Of a stretch of DNA of 64,000 nt, positions 8,234 to 17,063 are shown piece by piece. The position numbers and the translations under genes were made by a program. This DNA comes from JAFASC01 sp036265935 (lineage in GTDB: Bacteria > Pseudomonadota > Alphaproteobacteria > Rhizobiales > Beijerinckiaceae). Within the stretch, counting starts at the first letter, position 1, and the number at the start of each line of letters is the position of its first letter. The notes under the pieces are model-generated. The model made no database searches. It was not told the DNA's origin and was given only the letters and a program-made list of their open reading frames with translations. Location of the stretch: contig DATAOB010000137.1 of the NCBI GenBank assembly GCA_036265935.1, positions 1-64,000 on the forward strand, in the 5' to 3' direction.

Positions 8234-8587
8234 TCAGCGGACGGTTTCGCACTGCCGCTCGCCGTAGACATTCGTCCAGCAGCGGCGCTGCAGCGGTCCA
8301 TCTTCCGGCATCTCATAAACCGGACCGGGCGCGACGTAACCCGGCGCCAGGGAGGTGGGATAGGGGGGAACGTAAACGGTGCGCCCTTCATAGAGCGGCG
8401 CGGTCGCGACGTCGGCCGCAGCCCCGGTGGCGCCGCCGATGAGGCCCCCGGCAAACGCGCCGGCCGGACCGGCCAGCGCTCCGCCGGTGAAAATGCCGAC
8501 CGCAACGCCCGTGTTGGTTTGCGCCATCGCCAGCACGGGCAGGCTCGCCAATGAAGCGGCAACTAAAAATGTGCGCACGAGCCTCAT
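8234..8587 (-). CDS. Small exported glycine-rich protein
   Basis: 117 residues. A signal peptide covers residues 1-23 (ending VLAMAQ). Then follows a Gly/Ala-rich stretch with regular G-x3-G spacing (GIFTGGALAGPAGAFAGG, then LIGGATGAA), resembling glycine-zipper segments that insert in membranes. Next comes a Pro/Tyr-rich part, and the end carries RRCWTNVYGERQCE with two Cys that could form a disulfide. Proteins of this composition are common in Bradyrhizobium-like genomes without known function. It has its own terminator and looks monocistronic. Confidence 0.65.
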   Translation of the reverse strand: MRLVRTFLVAASLASLPVLAMAQTNTGVAVGIFTGGALAGPAGAFAGGLIGGATGAAADVATAPLYEGRTVYVPPYPTSLAPGYVAPGPVYEMPEDGPLQRRCWTNVYGERQCETVR

Positions 8588-8712
8588 GACGATCCCCTAA
8601 ATCTCAGCCGTCACGCCGAAAACGCCGAGTCTACGGCCAAGGTTCCCGCTAAGGTGAAGAGATTCGCTCGTCTGGCGGGCTTGTCTCATTGGCCGCCATC
8701 GAGGTGCGCGCT

Positions 8713-8768
8713 CCTTCTCCCCTTGTGGGAGAAGGTGGTCCGCGCGTAAGCGCGGGCCGGATGAGGGG
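8713..8768. repeat. Palindromic intergenic repeat, copy 1
   Basis: Two hairpins in a row: CCTTCTCCC pairing with GGGAGAAGG (8713-8735), then GGTCCGCGC pairing with GCGCGGGCC, followed by GGATGAGGGG. The same unit occurs at 14529-14586 (opposite orientation) and twice, face to face, at 23978-24099. It is always between genes, which fits a small dispersed REP-like element. Confidence 0.8.
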
Positions 8769-8770
8769 AC

Positions 8771-8870
8771 GTCATTGCGAGGAGGCGAAGCCGACGAAGC
8801 AATCCAAGGGGCAAGTTCTGTAATCATCGAGCGTTTGCCCCTGGATTGCTTCGCTGCGCTCGCAATGACG
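8771..8870. repeat. Long imperfect palindrome in the groES upstream region
   Basis: A left arm starting CATTGCGAGGAGGCGAAG and ending AATCCAAGGGGCAA pairs with a right arm TTGCCCCTGGATTGC ending CGCTCGCAATG, around a loop of about 20 bases. A transcript would fold into a very long hairpin. It resembles the dispersed repeats with GCGAGGAGCGAAGC arms found between genes in many Rhizobiales. It has no coding potential and no transposase. Confidence 0.75.
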
Positions 8871-9026
8871 GCGCTTCGGCAACGCAAGAAGGGATCGCCC
8901 AATAGCGATCCAGCGCTTACCGCGATGTCATTCCGGCGCGTAGAACCCGCCAGGGGAAAATGAACGTAATTTTCGCCTTCGCGGGAAGGAAATCCACGAA
9001 GCCCCGGCGCTTTTGCCTTCGTGGGT

Positions 9027-9045
9027 ACCCGGCGCAAGGCCGGGT
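9027..9045. repeat. Small hairpin (ACCCGGC / GCCGGGT)
   Basis: A seven-pair perfect stem with a five-base loop, followed by ATGACGC, in the 630-base gene-free stretch before groES. The surrounding 8930-9050 carries fragments such as GTCATTCCGGCGCG that look like parts of another dispersed repeat type. I see no gene in this stretch. Confidence 0.45.
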
Positions 9046-9089
9046 ATGACGCGCCTCCGCAACCAGCGAATCCCCTCCCCCCAAATCTC

Positions 9090-9118
9090 TTGACAGCCCC
9101 CGGCCCCCGACATTATCT
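9090..9118 (+). promoter_or_regulatory. Probable sigma-70 promoter of groES-groEL
   Basis: TTGACA at 9090-9095 is a perfect -35 hexamer. A -10-like TTATCT lies at 9113-9118, 17 bases downstream. The CIRCE operator begins 13 bases further on, which is the usual arrangement for HrcA repression of groE. No RpoH-type signal is obvious. Confidence 0.65.
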
Positions 9119-9130
9119 CCGCGGCACCTG

Positions 9131-9157
9131 TTAGCACTCCACATCGGAGAGTGCTAA
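9131..9157. promoter_or_regulatory. CIRCE operator (HrcA binding site)
   Basis: TTAGCACTC, nine bases, GAGTGCTAA: a perfect match to the CIRCE inverted repeat (9-N9-9). HrcA binds it and represses heat-shock chaperone genes; GroEL itself helps HrcA fold, closing the loop. It lies 61 bases before the groES start and just after the promoter. Confidence 0.97.
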
Positions 9158-9218
9158 CAGCCGGTTTCAACCCACCCCGGCCGCCAAAAAACCGGCCGGC
9201 CAGCCAAACAGGAAGCCC

Positions 9219-9542
9219 ATGGCAACGAACTTCCGTCCTCTGCACGACCGCGTCGTCGTCAAGCGCGTCGAAAGCGAAGAACGCACCAAAGGCGGCATCA
9301 TCATCCCCGACACCGCCAAGGAGAAGCCGCAGGAAGGCGAGGTCATCGCCGTCGGCCCCGGCGCCCGCGACGAAAACGGCAAGCTGGTCCCGCTCGACGT
9401 CAAGAAGGGCGACCGCATCCTCTTCGGCAAGTGGTCCGGCACCGAGGTCAAGATCGACGGTGAGGACCTCCTCATCATGAAGGAATCCGACATCATGGGC
9501 GTCGTCGAAGGCTCGGCCGCGACGACCAAGAAGGCCGCCTGA
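9219..9542 (+). CDS. groES: Co-chaperonin GroES
   Basis: 107 residues. The chaperonin-10 signature is clear: FRPLHDRVVVKRVE at the N-terminus, the mobile loop around EERTKGGIIIPDTAKEK that binds GroEL, and GDRILFGKWSGTEVKIDGED. It caps the GroEL cylinder in the cytoplasm. The length is a little above the usual 95-104 owing to a short Ala/Lys tail. It is the first gene of a two-gene operon with groEL 49 bases downstream, controlled by CIRCE. Confidence 0.98.
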   Translation: MATNFRPLHDRVVVKRVESEERTKGGIIIPDTAKEKPQEGEVIAVGPGARDENGKLVPLDVKKGDRILFGKWSGTEVKIDGEDLLIMKESDIMGVVEGSAATTKKAA

Positions 9543-9591
9543 CCGGCGTAGCCCTCCCCGAAACTTCCAGAGATAGCAGGAGCTTATAAAG

Positions 9592-11235
9592 ATGGCAGCG
9601 AAAGAAGTACGGTTCTCGACCGACGCGCGCGACAAGATGCTGCGCGGCGTCGACATCCTCGCCAATGCGGTGAAGGTGACCTTGGGCCCGAAGGGCCGCA
9701 ACGTCGTCATGGAGAAGTCGTTCGGCGCCCCGCGCATCACCAAGGACGGCGTGACGGTGGCCAAGGAGATTGAGCTCTCCGACAAGTTCGAGAATATGGG
9801 CGCGCAGATGGTGCGCGAGGTCGCCTCCAAGCAGAACGACGCCGCCGGTGACGGCACGACGACCGCGACGGTTCTCGCCCAGGCGATCGTCAAGGAAGGT
9901 GTCAAGGCGGTTGCCGCCGGCATGAACCCGATGGACCTGAAGCGCGGCATCGACGCCGCGGTTGAGGCGGTCGTGGCCGACCTGAAGAAGCACTCGAAGA
10001 AGGTCACCTCGAACGACGAGATCGCTCAGGTCGGCACGATCTCGGCGAACGGCGACTCGTTCATCGGCCAGGAAATCGCCAAGGCGATGCAGAAGGTCGG
10101 CAACGAGGGCGTGATCACGGTCGAGGAGGCCAAGACCGCCGAGACCGAGACCGACATCGTCGAGGTCATGCAGTTCGACCGCGGCTACCTTTCCCCGTAT
10201 TTCATCACCAATGCGGAGAAGATGGTCGCCGAGCTCGACGACCCCTACATCCTCATCCACGAGAAGAAGCTCTCCTCGCTGCAGCCGATGCTGCCGATCC
10301 TCGAAGCCGTGGTGCAGGCGGGTAAGCCGCTGGTTATCGTCGCCGAGGACGTCGAGGGCGAGGCGCTCGCGACGCTCGTCGTCAACAAGCTCCGCGGCGG
10401 CCTGAAGATCGCCGCCGTCAAGGCGCCGGGCTTCGGCGACCGCCGCAAAGCCATGCTCGAGGATATCGCCATCCTCACCGGCGGCCAGATGATCGCCGAG
10501 GATCTCGGTATCAAGCTTGAGAACGTCACCCTGCAGATGCTGGGACGTGCCAAACGTGTCCGCATCGAGAAGGAAAACACGACGATCATCGACGGCGCCG
10601 GCCAGAAGAGCGAGATCGAGGGCCGTATCGCCCAGATCAAGGCGCAGATCGAGGAGACGACGTCCGACTACGACCGCGAGAAACTGCAGGAGCGGTTGGC
10701 CAAGCTCGCCGGCGGCGTCGCGGTGATCCGCGTCGGCGGGGCGACGGAGGTTGAGGTTAAGGAGAAGAAGGATCGCGTCGACGATGCGCTCAACTCCACC
10801 CGCGCTGCGGTCGAAGAGGGCATCCTGCCGGGCGGCGGCATCCCGCTGCTGCGTGCAATCAAGGCGCTGCAGGCGCTGACCGATAAGAATAATAATCCCG
10901 ACCAAAAAACCGGCATTGAGATCGTGCGCCGCGCGCTTGTCTCCCCGGCGCGGCAGATCATCGATAATGCTGGTGGTGATGGTGCCGTCGTAATTGGCAA
11001 GCTGCTCGAGTCGGGCGACTACGGCTACGGCTACGACGCGCAGATCGGCGAATATGCCGACCTGTTCAAGAAGGGCATCATCGACCCGACTAAGGTTGTG
11101 CGCACCGCCCTTCAGGACGCGGCGTCCATCGCCGGCCTCCTGATCACCACGGAAGCTATGGTTGCCGAACTGCCGAAGAAAGAATCGGCGCCGGCGATGC
11201 CGGGCGGCGGTGGCATGGGTGGCATGGATTTCTGA
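9592..11235 (+). CDS. groEL: Chaperonin GroEL
   Basis: 547 residues, full length. The ATP-binding motif GDGTTTATVLAQAI (about residues 86-99), the apical-domain region, and the C-terminal GGM repeat tail (GGGGMGGMDF) are all present. It folds client proteins in an ATP-driven double ring with GroES. In the conserved LPGGG segment this copy reads GGGIPLLRA, where most GroELs have GGGVALLRA; this is a mild substitution. Rhizobiales often carry several groEL copies. This one has the CIRCE element and so is an HrcA-controlled, heat-inducible copy. Confidence 0.98.
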   Translation: MAAKEVRFSTDARDKMLRGVDILANAVKVTLGPKGRNVVMEKSFGAPRITKDGVTVAKEIELSDKFENMGAQMVREVASKQNDAAGDGTTTATVLAQAIVKEGVKAVAAGMNPMDLKRGIDAAVEAVVADLKKHSKKVTSNDEIAQVGTISANGDSFIGQEIAKAMQKVGNEGVITVEEAKTAETETDIVEVMQFDRGYLSPYFITNAEKMVAELDDPYILIHEKKLSSLQPMLPILEAVVQAGKPLVIVAEDVEGEALATLVVNKLRGGLKIAAVKAPGFGDRRKAMLEDIAILTGGQMIAEDLGIKLENVTLQMLGRAKRVRIEKENTTIIDGAGQKSEIEGRIAQIKAQIEETTSDYDREKLQERLAKLAGGVAVIRVGGATEVEVKEKKDRVDDALNSTRAAVEEGILPGGGIPLLRAIKALQALTDKNNNPDQKTGIEIVRRALVSPARQIIDNAGGDGAVVIGKLLESGDYGYGYDAQIGEYADLFKKGIIDPTKVVRTALQDAASIAGLLITTEAMVAELPKKESAPAMPGGGGMGGMDF

Positions 11236-11276
11236 TCTGCCTTGTTATTATCGCCACTCTCGGGTGCATGGACGCT

Positions 11277-11307
11277 GGCCTCGGCGAAAGCCGGGGCCTT
11301 TGCTTTT
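11277..11307 (+). terminator. Rho-independent terminator of groES-groEL
   Basis: A nine-pair stem GGCCTCGGC / GCCGGGGCC (11277-11285 and 11290-11298) has a GAAA tetraloop and is followed by TTTGCTTTT. It starts 42 bases after the groEL stop. Confidence 0.8.
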
Positions 11308-11504
11308 GTCCGCCCGGGCTGACCCGGCCCGCCCCGGCAAAGCTCAAATGCCGCAGAGATTTGCTTGAACCGCATCAATTTCAGTTTAAGCTCTTGGCCT
11401 TAGCAGCAGGCTCAGAGCCGCTGCAGCGCGGCGCTCACTGGACATTCTCGCGACGGGGCCCAGATGTTCTCGCTTTGGCAACGGCGCACGCGAGCGTTGC
11501 AATA

Positions 11505-11834
11505 ATGACCCAACATCAGGGGCGGACAACCACGCGCGCCGATCTGCTCGAGGCGGTGCATGCGAGCTGCCCCTCGTTGTCGCGGACCCAGGCGCGCGAA
11601 ATGTTCGAGATGGCGCTCGATGAAATCTGCGACACGCTGGTCCGCGGCGAACCGGTGAAGCTGCGCTCCTTCGGCATTTTCGCCGTGCGCTCGAAACGCG
11701 AGCGGGTCGGCCGCAACCCGCGCACTGGGGTCGAGGCGCCGATCGCGCCGCGGCGGGTCGTGACGTTTCGCCCTTCCCCGGTCCTCCTTGGCAGGGTCAA
11801 CGGCGAAGGCCGGCCAAGCTTCTCCGACGACTGA
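11505..11834 (+). CDS. HU/IHF-family DNA-bending protein (IhfA-like)
   Basis: 109 residues from the ATG at 11505; longer in-frame readings cross the groEL terminator. The bacterial histone-like fold is clear: RADLLEAVHASC, SFGIFAVRSKRERVGRNPRTG and RRVVTFRPSPVLLGRVN. The DNA-contacting arm with GRNPRTG and the intercalating Pro is intact, and the arm reads more like IHF alpha than HU. The classic alphaproteobacterial ihfA neighbours are absent, so this may be a paralogue. It bends DNA to help transcription, recombination or chromosome folding. Confidence 0.85.
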   Translation: MTQHQGRTTTRADLLEAVHASCPSLSRTQAREMFEMALDEICDTLVRGEPVKLRSFGIFAVRSKRERVGRNPRTGVEAPIAPRRVVTFRPSPVLLGRVNGEGRPSFSDD

Positions 11835-12017
11835 GCGAGTCCCCCGGTCACCCGCCTCCCGCGCCCCGAATGACCTAAAATTCACTTGCGCTCGGAACCG
11901 CTTTTCCGGCTTGTCTCATCGAAGCCATCTTCGACGCGACAATGGCGAAATTCTCCCTTTCGAGCACCGAACTTTGAGTCGGAACCCGACCTCGGATTTC
12001 TTGACCGGCGATTCTGA

Positions 12018-14132
12018 ATGATCGGCTTGAGCATTGCCCTCGGCATCTTCGCCGCTGCTACCCTTGGGGCGGGACAGACCTCGGGCAGCGGATTGTACTT
12101 CCTCGGCGCCGTAGCCGCGCTTTGTGCGGCGACGACTTATCTGTCGCGCAACATATCGAGCTTTCTCAAGATCTTCGTCGCGATCTTCTCGATCGAGACG
12201 ATCGTCTTCGGATTGATGGTGCTTGGCGGAGAGCTGAGGCTCTGGCCCGAGAGCTATATCGATTATCTGCCACCGCAAAGCGTGACGCTGACGGTCGCGA
12301 TCTTCTCCATCCTCGTCTACAGCGTTTCTCACATAAGTGTCATCCGCAACATCACGGACATCGCCGATCGCTATTTCAACACGAGCGACGGCACGCGCGC
12401 GCGCATATGGCCTTTTCCACCTTTTCAAACACGGGAGAGGAGCTTGGCAATCGCCATGGTGGTGTTCCTCGTGCTCGTCAACCAGGCGCAAGTCGGCATC
12501 ACCGTGCGCCTCTCCTTCTTCAACCGCGAATGGTTCAACGCCATCCAGGAGAAGAACGCGGCACAGTTCTGGTCGCAACTGTTCACCGTCTTCACGCCTT
12601 GGGCCTTCACCTATGTCGGAAGCACGGTCATTGAATATGTCGTGCAATCGACATTGACCATTCGCTGGCGGCGATGGCTGACCGACCATTATGTCTCGCG
12701 CTGGCTCGACGGCAATACTCATTACCGTATGAGTCTGCTCGGTTCTGACGCCGACAATCCGGATCAACGCATCTCGGAAGACATAAGCCGGTTCATCGAC
12801 GCGCCCACGGAAGGGCAAACGGGCCTCTATGGTTATTCGATTCAGCTTATTTCGACCTTAAGCTCGCTCGTCTCCTTCGCCATCGTCCTGTGGATGCTGT
12901 CGGCCAATTTCACCCTTCCCGGTACCGACATTCGTGTTCCCGGCTTCCTGTTCTGGGTTGCCTTGGTCTATGCGGGCCTTGGTACGTTCGTGACCCACCT
13001 CATCGGGCGGCCGCTCGTCAAAATCCTCTTCCACAAGCAGCGCGTCGAGGCCGACTTCCGCTTCTCGCTTGCGCGGTTGCGTGAATACGGCGAGCAGGTA
13101 GCGCTGCTCAAGGGAGAGCCTGCAGAAAAAGTCTCGCTCGGCCGGCGTTTTGCGGCAATCGTCGCCAACTATTTCGACCTCATAAACACGCGCAAAAAGC
13201 TGATCGCCTTCACACAGCTTTACGGTCAAATCTCGCCAATCATCCCCTACATCTTCGCGGCACCGTTCTACTTTGCCGGACGCATTCCGCTCGGGATCAT
13301 GACCCAGACCGCGAGCGCGTTCGGCAGAGTCGAACAGGCGCTGACCTTCTTCATCAGCTATTATACGTCGCTCGCCGGGTTCAAATCCGTGCTCGATCGT
13401 TTGACGTTGTTTGAGAAAGCGATGGGGCGTGCGCAAATCCTCGGGCACCAGCCGCCGAGGATCGAGATCGAGGCCTCGTCGCAGCCGGATGTCAGCCTTG
13501 AACACCTCACGCTCGGCCTGCCGGACGGGCGCAGCATCGTCGAAGATGCCAGCCTTGCATTTCATGCGGGCGAGCCAACGCTCGTCGCCGGCCCTTCGGG
13601 CTCGGGCAAGTCGACGTTGTTCCGCGGCATTTCCGGGATATGGCCGTTCGGCGATGGTGAGATCACCTTGCCGGAAGGCGCAAAAATTATGCTCCTGCCG
13701 CAGAAGCCGTACATTCCGATCGGCACGCTGCGCAACGCCGTCACCTATCCCGCCGAGCCGCGCACTTACAGCGATGAATCAATCGTCGAGGCGCTGAACG
13801 CGGTCGATCTACCGCTGCTCGCCCATCAGCTCAATCACGAGGATATTTGGGTGCAGCGCCTGTCGGGCGGCGAACAGCAGCGCCTGGCGATTGCGCGCGC
13901 GCTCCTTGCGAAGCCCGACTGGCTCTTCCTCGACGAAGCGACGGCCGCCGTCGACGAGAAGATGGAGGCGGCACTCTACGCGACAATGGCGCGGCTTCTG
14001 CCGCATACGACGATCGTGTCGATAGGCCATCGCTCGACGCTCAGCCATTTCCATGATCGGCGCGTGGAGATGCAGCCGGCGCGCGACGGCACGTTCAAAC
14101 CTCGGGACCTGCCCGCCAAAGCGGCGGAGTGA
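12018..14132 (+). CDS. BacA/SbmA-like ABC transporter (fused permease and ATPase)
   Basis: 704 residues. About two extra membrane segments (residues 1-115) precede an ABC_membrane_2 domain whose NREWFNAIQEKNAAQFW block marks the SbmA/BacA/YddA group. The ATPase domain has Walker A GPSGSGKST at residues 525-533, signature LSGGEQQRLAIARA, Walker B DWLFLDEAT and switch His in GHRS. Relatives import peptides such as bleomycin and NCR peptides, or export unknown substrates, and affect very-long-chain fatty acids in lipid A. Rhizobial BclA has the same fused layout. No good ribosome-binding site precedes the start. A second, decayed gene of this group lies at 57889-59606. Confidence 0.88.
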   Translation: MIGLSIALGIFAAATLGAGQTSGSGLYFLGAVAALCAATTYLSRNISSFLKIFVAIFSIETIVFGLMVLGGELRLWPESYIDYLPPQSVTLTVAIFSILVYSVSHISVIRNITDIADRYFNTSDGTRARIWPFPPFQTRERSLAIAMVVFLVLVNQAQVGITVRLSFFNREWFNAIQEKNAAQFWSQLFTVFTPWAFTYVGSTVIEYVVQSTLTIRWRRWLTDHYVSRWLDGNTHYRMSLLGSDADNPDQRISEDISRFIDAPTEGQTGLYGYSIQLISTLSSLVSFAIVLWMLSANFTLPGTDIRVPGFLFWVALVYAGLGTFVTHLIGRPLVKILFHKQRVEADFRFSLARLREYGEQVALLKGEPAEKVSLGRRFAAIVANYFDLINTRKKLIAFTQLYGQISPIIPYIFAAPFYFAGRIPLGIMTQTASAFGRVEQALTFFISYYTSLAGFKSVLDRLTLFEKAMGRAQILGHQPPRIEIEASSQPDVSLEHLTLGLPDGRSIVEDASLAFHAGEPTLVAGPSGSGKSTLFRGISGIWPFGDGEITLPEGAKIMLLPQKPYIPIGTLRNAVTYPAEPRTYSDESIVEALNAVDLPLLAHQLNHEDIWVQRLSGGEQQRLAIARALLAKPDWLFLDEATAAVDEKMEAALYATMARLLPHTTIVSIGHRSTLSHFHDRRVEMQPARDGTFKPRDLPAKAAE

Positions 14133-14484
14133 ATGCCGGCAGCAGTGGTCTATGGCCGTGGCTGGAAGCCGGGCGTCATCGGCGACATCGTCCGGCTGCA
14201 TGCGGTTTATTATTCCAGGGAAGGGGGATTTCGGCGTGGGTTTCGAGGCGCGGGTTGCGACGGGACTCGCCGCTTTTATCAAAACTTACGATGCGTCCGT
14301 CTCGCGCCTGTTTACCGCAAGCATTGAGGATGGCCTTGTCGGCTGGTTGGCGATCGCTGGCACGAACGATCCAGACCGCTCAACGCGCCTGCATCCTGGA
14401 CGAGGCCGTCGCGAGCTTTCGCGATCTCGTCAAAGTGAACGTGCTGTTGACGCGCGCCGCCGACGTCGCGGCGATGACGGATGA
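14133..14484 (+). pseudogene. Frameshifted GNAT acetyltransferase remnant
   Basis: The first frame (from the ATG at 14133) encodes RGWKPGVIGDIVRLHAVYYS. About 90 bases on, the similarity jumps to another frame with FGVGFEARVATGLAAFIKTY and then ASIEDGLVGWLAI. Joined, the two parts match the N-terminal half of GNAT acetyltransferases (GDIGRIVxLHAxYYAREWGFG pattern). The shift falls near 14222-14230. The acetyl-CoA-binding C-terminal half is not recognisable in any frame, so the gene is both frameshifted and truncated. It abuts the ABC transporter stop directly. Confidence 0.6.
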
Positions 14485-14528
14485 GGGTCGGCGCGAAGCG
14501 CCTTAAGCAACGCGCCTCAATCGGAACG

Positions 14529-14586
14529 CCCCCTCACCCGACCCGCGCTTACGCGCGGGCCACCCTCTCCCGCAACGGGAGAGGGT
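14529..14586. repeat. Palindromic intergenic repeat, copy 2
   Basis: Same element as at 8713-8768, in the opposite orientation: CCCCTCACCC, then ACCCGCGC pairing with GCGCGGG, then ACCCTCTCCC pairing with GGGAGAGGGT. It lies between the broken acetyltransferase and the 3' end of the enoyl-CoA hydratase gene. Confidence 0.78.
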
Positions 14587-14613
14587 CGTGCCCATTCTAC
14601 CGCAGAAGCTGAT

Positions 14614-15423
14614 TTACAAGAATGAGGGCTCCGCCCTCTCCCCATGCCGTCCCGCGCCGGCGGCGAAACGCGCCGCGCCGGCGGCACCTTCGAGCGCGAC
14701 GACGCCGGCGCTGTTCCCATATTCGAGCCTCAGCGCCTCGCGCTCGCTCTTGCCCTCCTGCAGATTAATTGAGCGGCGGTCGGCGCGTAGACAAATTTGC
14801 GGCAGGCGCGCCAGCTCCTGCGCCAACTCCTCGGCAACCTGGCGCGCCTCGCCGTCCGGCACCAGCCGTTCGCACAATCCGATGCGGTAGCACTCCTCCG
14901 CCATGACCTTGCGGCCGGTCAGGATGATGTCGCGGGCGCGGCCCTCGCCGACGAGGCGCGGCAGGCGCACCGTGCCGCCGTCGATGAGCGGCACGCCCCA
15001 ACGCCGGCAATAGACGCCCATGTAAGCGCTCGCGCCCATCACCCGCATGTCGCACCAGAGCGCGAGCTCCATGCCGCCGGCGACCGCTGGTCCCTCGATC
15101 GCGGCGATGACGGGTTTTGTCAGTTCGAGCCGCGTCGGGCCCATCGGACCGCGCAAATGGCGACCGTCGTCGGGCTCGGGAAAGGCGAGCTCGCTCAGCC
15201 GATTTTGCTCGCCGCCTTTCGCCGCGACCTTCAAATCGAAGCCGGCGCAGAAGACGCCGCTGTCGCCGGTGAACACGGCGACGGATGCCGAGTCGTCGCG
15301 ATCGAAGGCGAGAAAGGCGTCGTAGAGCTCGATTGCGTGCTCCGGGTTGACGGCATTGCGCGCTTCCGGCCGCGACAGGATCATTGTCCAAACCGCGCCG
15401 GATTTTTCTGTTCTAACGGTCAT
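14614..15423 (-). CDS. Enoyl-CoA hydratase/isomerase family protein
   Basis: 269 residues from the ATG at 15423; an upstream in-frame ATG at 15507 gives residues that look non-coding. The crotonase fold is evident: LSRPEARNAVNPEHA, oxyanion-hole region SGVFCAGFDLK, and AAIEGPAVAGGMELALWCDM with the second oxyanion Gly. Such enzymes hydrate or isomerise acyl-CoA double bonds in fatty acid or aromatic acid breakdown. The gene faces away from the NCS1 permease gene. Nearby acyl-CoA ligase and dehydrogenase genes suggest a shared catabolic theme, but the substrate is unknown. Confidence 0.85.
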   Translation of the reverse strand: MTVRTEKSGAVWTMILSRPEARNAVNPEHAIELYDAFLAFDRDDSASVAVFTGDSGVFCAGFDLKVAAKGGEQNRLSELAFPEPDDGRHLRGPMGPTRLELTKPVIAAIEGPAVAGGMELALWCDMRVMGASAYMGVYCRRWGVPLIDGGTVRLPRLVGEGRARDIILTGRKVMAEECYRIGLCERLVPDGEARQVAEELAQELARLPQICLRADRRSINLQEGKSEREALRLEYGNSAGVVALEGAAGAARFAAGAGRHGERAEPSFL

Positions 15424-15599
15424 CGGTGCGTTCCCTCGAATGCGAGAAAGTCGGGCAATTATAGCATCGGACATCGAACCGCGGCCCTCGGTTGAGCAGC
15501 GGCGCAATTTTGCGATAGGCTCCGCGTATCGAGAGGCACGCCTCTTGCGAAGAATTTGCCCGCCTCAAGCAGGGCACATGACGATCGTGAGGGAATGTC

Positions 15600-16997
15600 A
15601 TGGCGGCTTCAGAACTCAGGGCAGACGATCACAGCATAGAGCCGATCCCCGAGCGCGACCGGGACTCGACCGGCCCGCAGCAGATGTGGATCTGGGCCGG
15701 CGCCAATATCGCGCCGATCAACTGGGCGCTCGGCGCCCTCGGCATCATTCTGAAACTGGGGCTGTGGGAGACGATCGCCGTCATCGTTCTCGGCAACATC
15801 ATCGGCTGCGCGATTTTCGCCGCCTTTACGGTCATGGGCCATAAGACCGGCGTCAATCAGATGGTATTGAGCCGCTCCGCCTTCGGGCGGCGCGGCGGCT
15901 ATCTGCCGAGTGCGCTGATGTTTCTGATGACGCTCGGTTGGATCGGCGTGAACACGTATTTCCCGGTGAAGATCGCGATGGCGATCCTCGGTCAGTTCGG
16001 CATCGCCGATACGTGGTTTCCGAATATCATCGTCATCACCCTTATCATGGTGATCCAGGTCGGCATCGGCGTCTATGGCTTCTACGCCATCCGCACGTTC
16101 GAGAAATACACGGTGCCGGTGACGGTCATTATCATGGTGATCATGAGCGTCATGGCCTGGTCGCAACCTGGCGTCGTCAACTGGTCGCTGACCAGCACGC
16201 TTCCGCCGGCCGCGCATTTCACGATGCTGAGCCTCTTGACGACGGCGATCGGCGTCGGTTGGGGCATATCGTGGGTGACATGGGCGTCGGACTATTCGCG
16301 TTTCGTGCCGCGCAACGTGCCCTCATCGTCGGTGTTCTGGTACAGTTATGTCGGCATGTATGTGCCGACCGTGTGGCTCGGCATTCTCGGTGCAACGATC
16401 GCCAGCGTCACGCTCGACGCCGATCCCGCCAAAATGGTGAGCGCCGTCTTCGGCGGCCCCGTCGCCATCCTGGTGCTCTTGCTGGTGCTGCACGGCCCGA
16501 TCGCCACCAACATTCTCAACGTCTATTCGGCGGCGCTCGCGGCGCTCAGCATGGGACTGCAGGTGTCGCGCACCGCGCTCGCGTGGATCGTCGGGATCAT
16601 CGGTTACGTCGTGACGATCTACTTCGTCTTCGCGCCGTCCTTCGCCAAGGCGTTCGACAATTGGATGATCGGCCTGCTCCTGTGGATGAGCCCGTTTGCC
16701 GGCGTGATCCTCGCCGATTTCTATATCAAGCGACGCAGCGAGATCGATGTCGCCGAACTCTATCGCCCGCCTGAGGTGAGCGCCTATGGCGACGTCAATT
16801 GGGGCGGCGTGATCGCCTTCCTTGTGGGCCTTCTCGCCGGCTGGTCCGTCGAGGACGGGCTCGTTCCGGCCTTGCAAGGGCCGATCTCGACCGGTCTTCT
16901 CGGTGGTGCGGACTTGAGCTGGCTCGTCGGGATCGTCGTCGCCGGCGCGGTCTACCTGGCGCTCAGCAGACGCCGGATGGTGCCTGCCTATACTTGA
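15600..16997 (+). CDS. NCS1-family purine/cytosine-type permease
   Basis: 465 residues with about 12 membrane segments. The N-terminus has PQQMWIWAGANIAPINWALG, the family's first-helix pattern, followed by GHKTGVNQMVLSRSAFGRRGGYLP, typical of NCS1 transporters. Members carry cytosine, purines, uracil, hydantoins or thiamine with H+ or Na+. It heads a run of three downstream genes in the same direction, though 66 bases separate it from the next. The substrate may be the starting compound of a catabolic route encoded by those enzymes; that is inference. Confidence 0.9.
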   Translation: MAASELRADDHSIEPIPERDRDSTGPQQMWIWAGANIAPINWALGALGIILKLGLWETIAVIVLGNIIGCAIFAAFTVMGHKTGVNQMVLSRSAFGRRGGYLPSALMFLMTLGWIGVNTYFPVKIAMAILGQFGIADTWFPNIIVITLIMVIQVGIGVYGFYAIRTFEKYTVPVTVIIMVIMSVMAWSQPGVVNWSLTSTLPPAAHFTMLSLLTTAIGVGWGISWVTWASDYSRFVPRNVPSSSVFWYSYVGMYVPTVWLGILGATIASVTLDADPAKMVSAVFGGPVAILVLLLVLHGPIATNILNVYSAALAALSMGLQVSRTALAWIVGIIGYVVTIYFVFAPSFAKAFDNWMIGLLLWMSPFAGVILADFYIKRRSEIDVAELYRPPEVSAYGDVNWGGVIAFLVGLLAGWSVEDGLVPALQGPISTGLLGGADLSWLVGIVVAGAVYLALSRRRMVPAYT

Positions 16998-17063
16998 TCT
17001 TCAGCGCCGATCGATCGGCGGCAGCGCTCGCTGCTACCAACCTCGCGAGAGCGACAAGAGCGC

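Noticed and set aside
9493..10905. 470-residue open frame opposite groEL
   Set aside because: Pure antisense shadow of a highly conserved gene; such frames over groEL are common and the translation matches no family.
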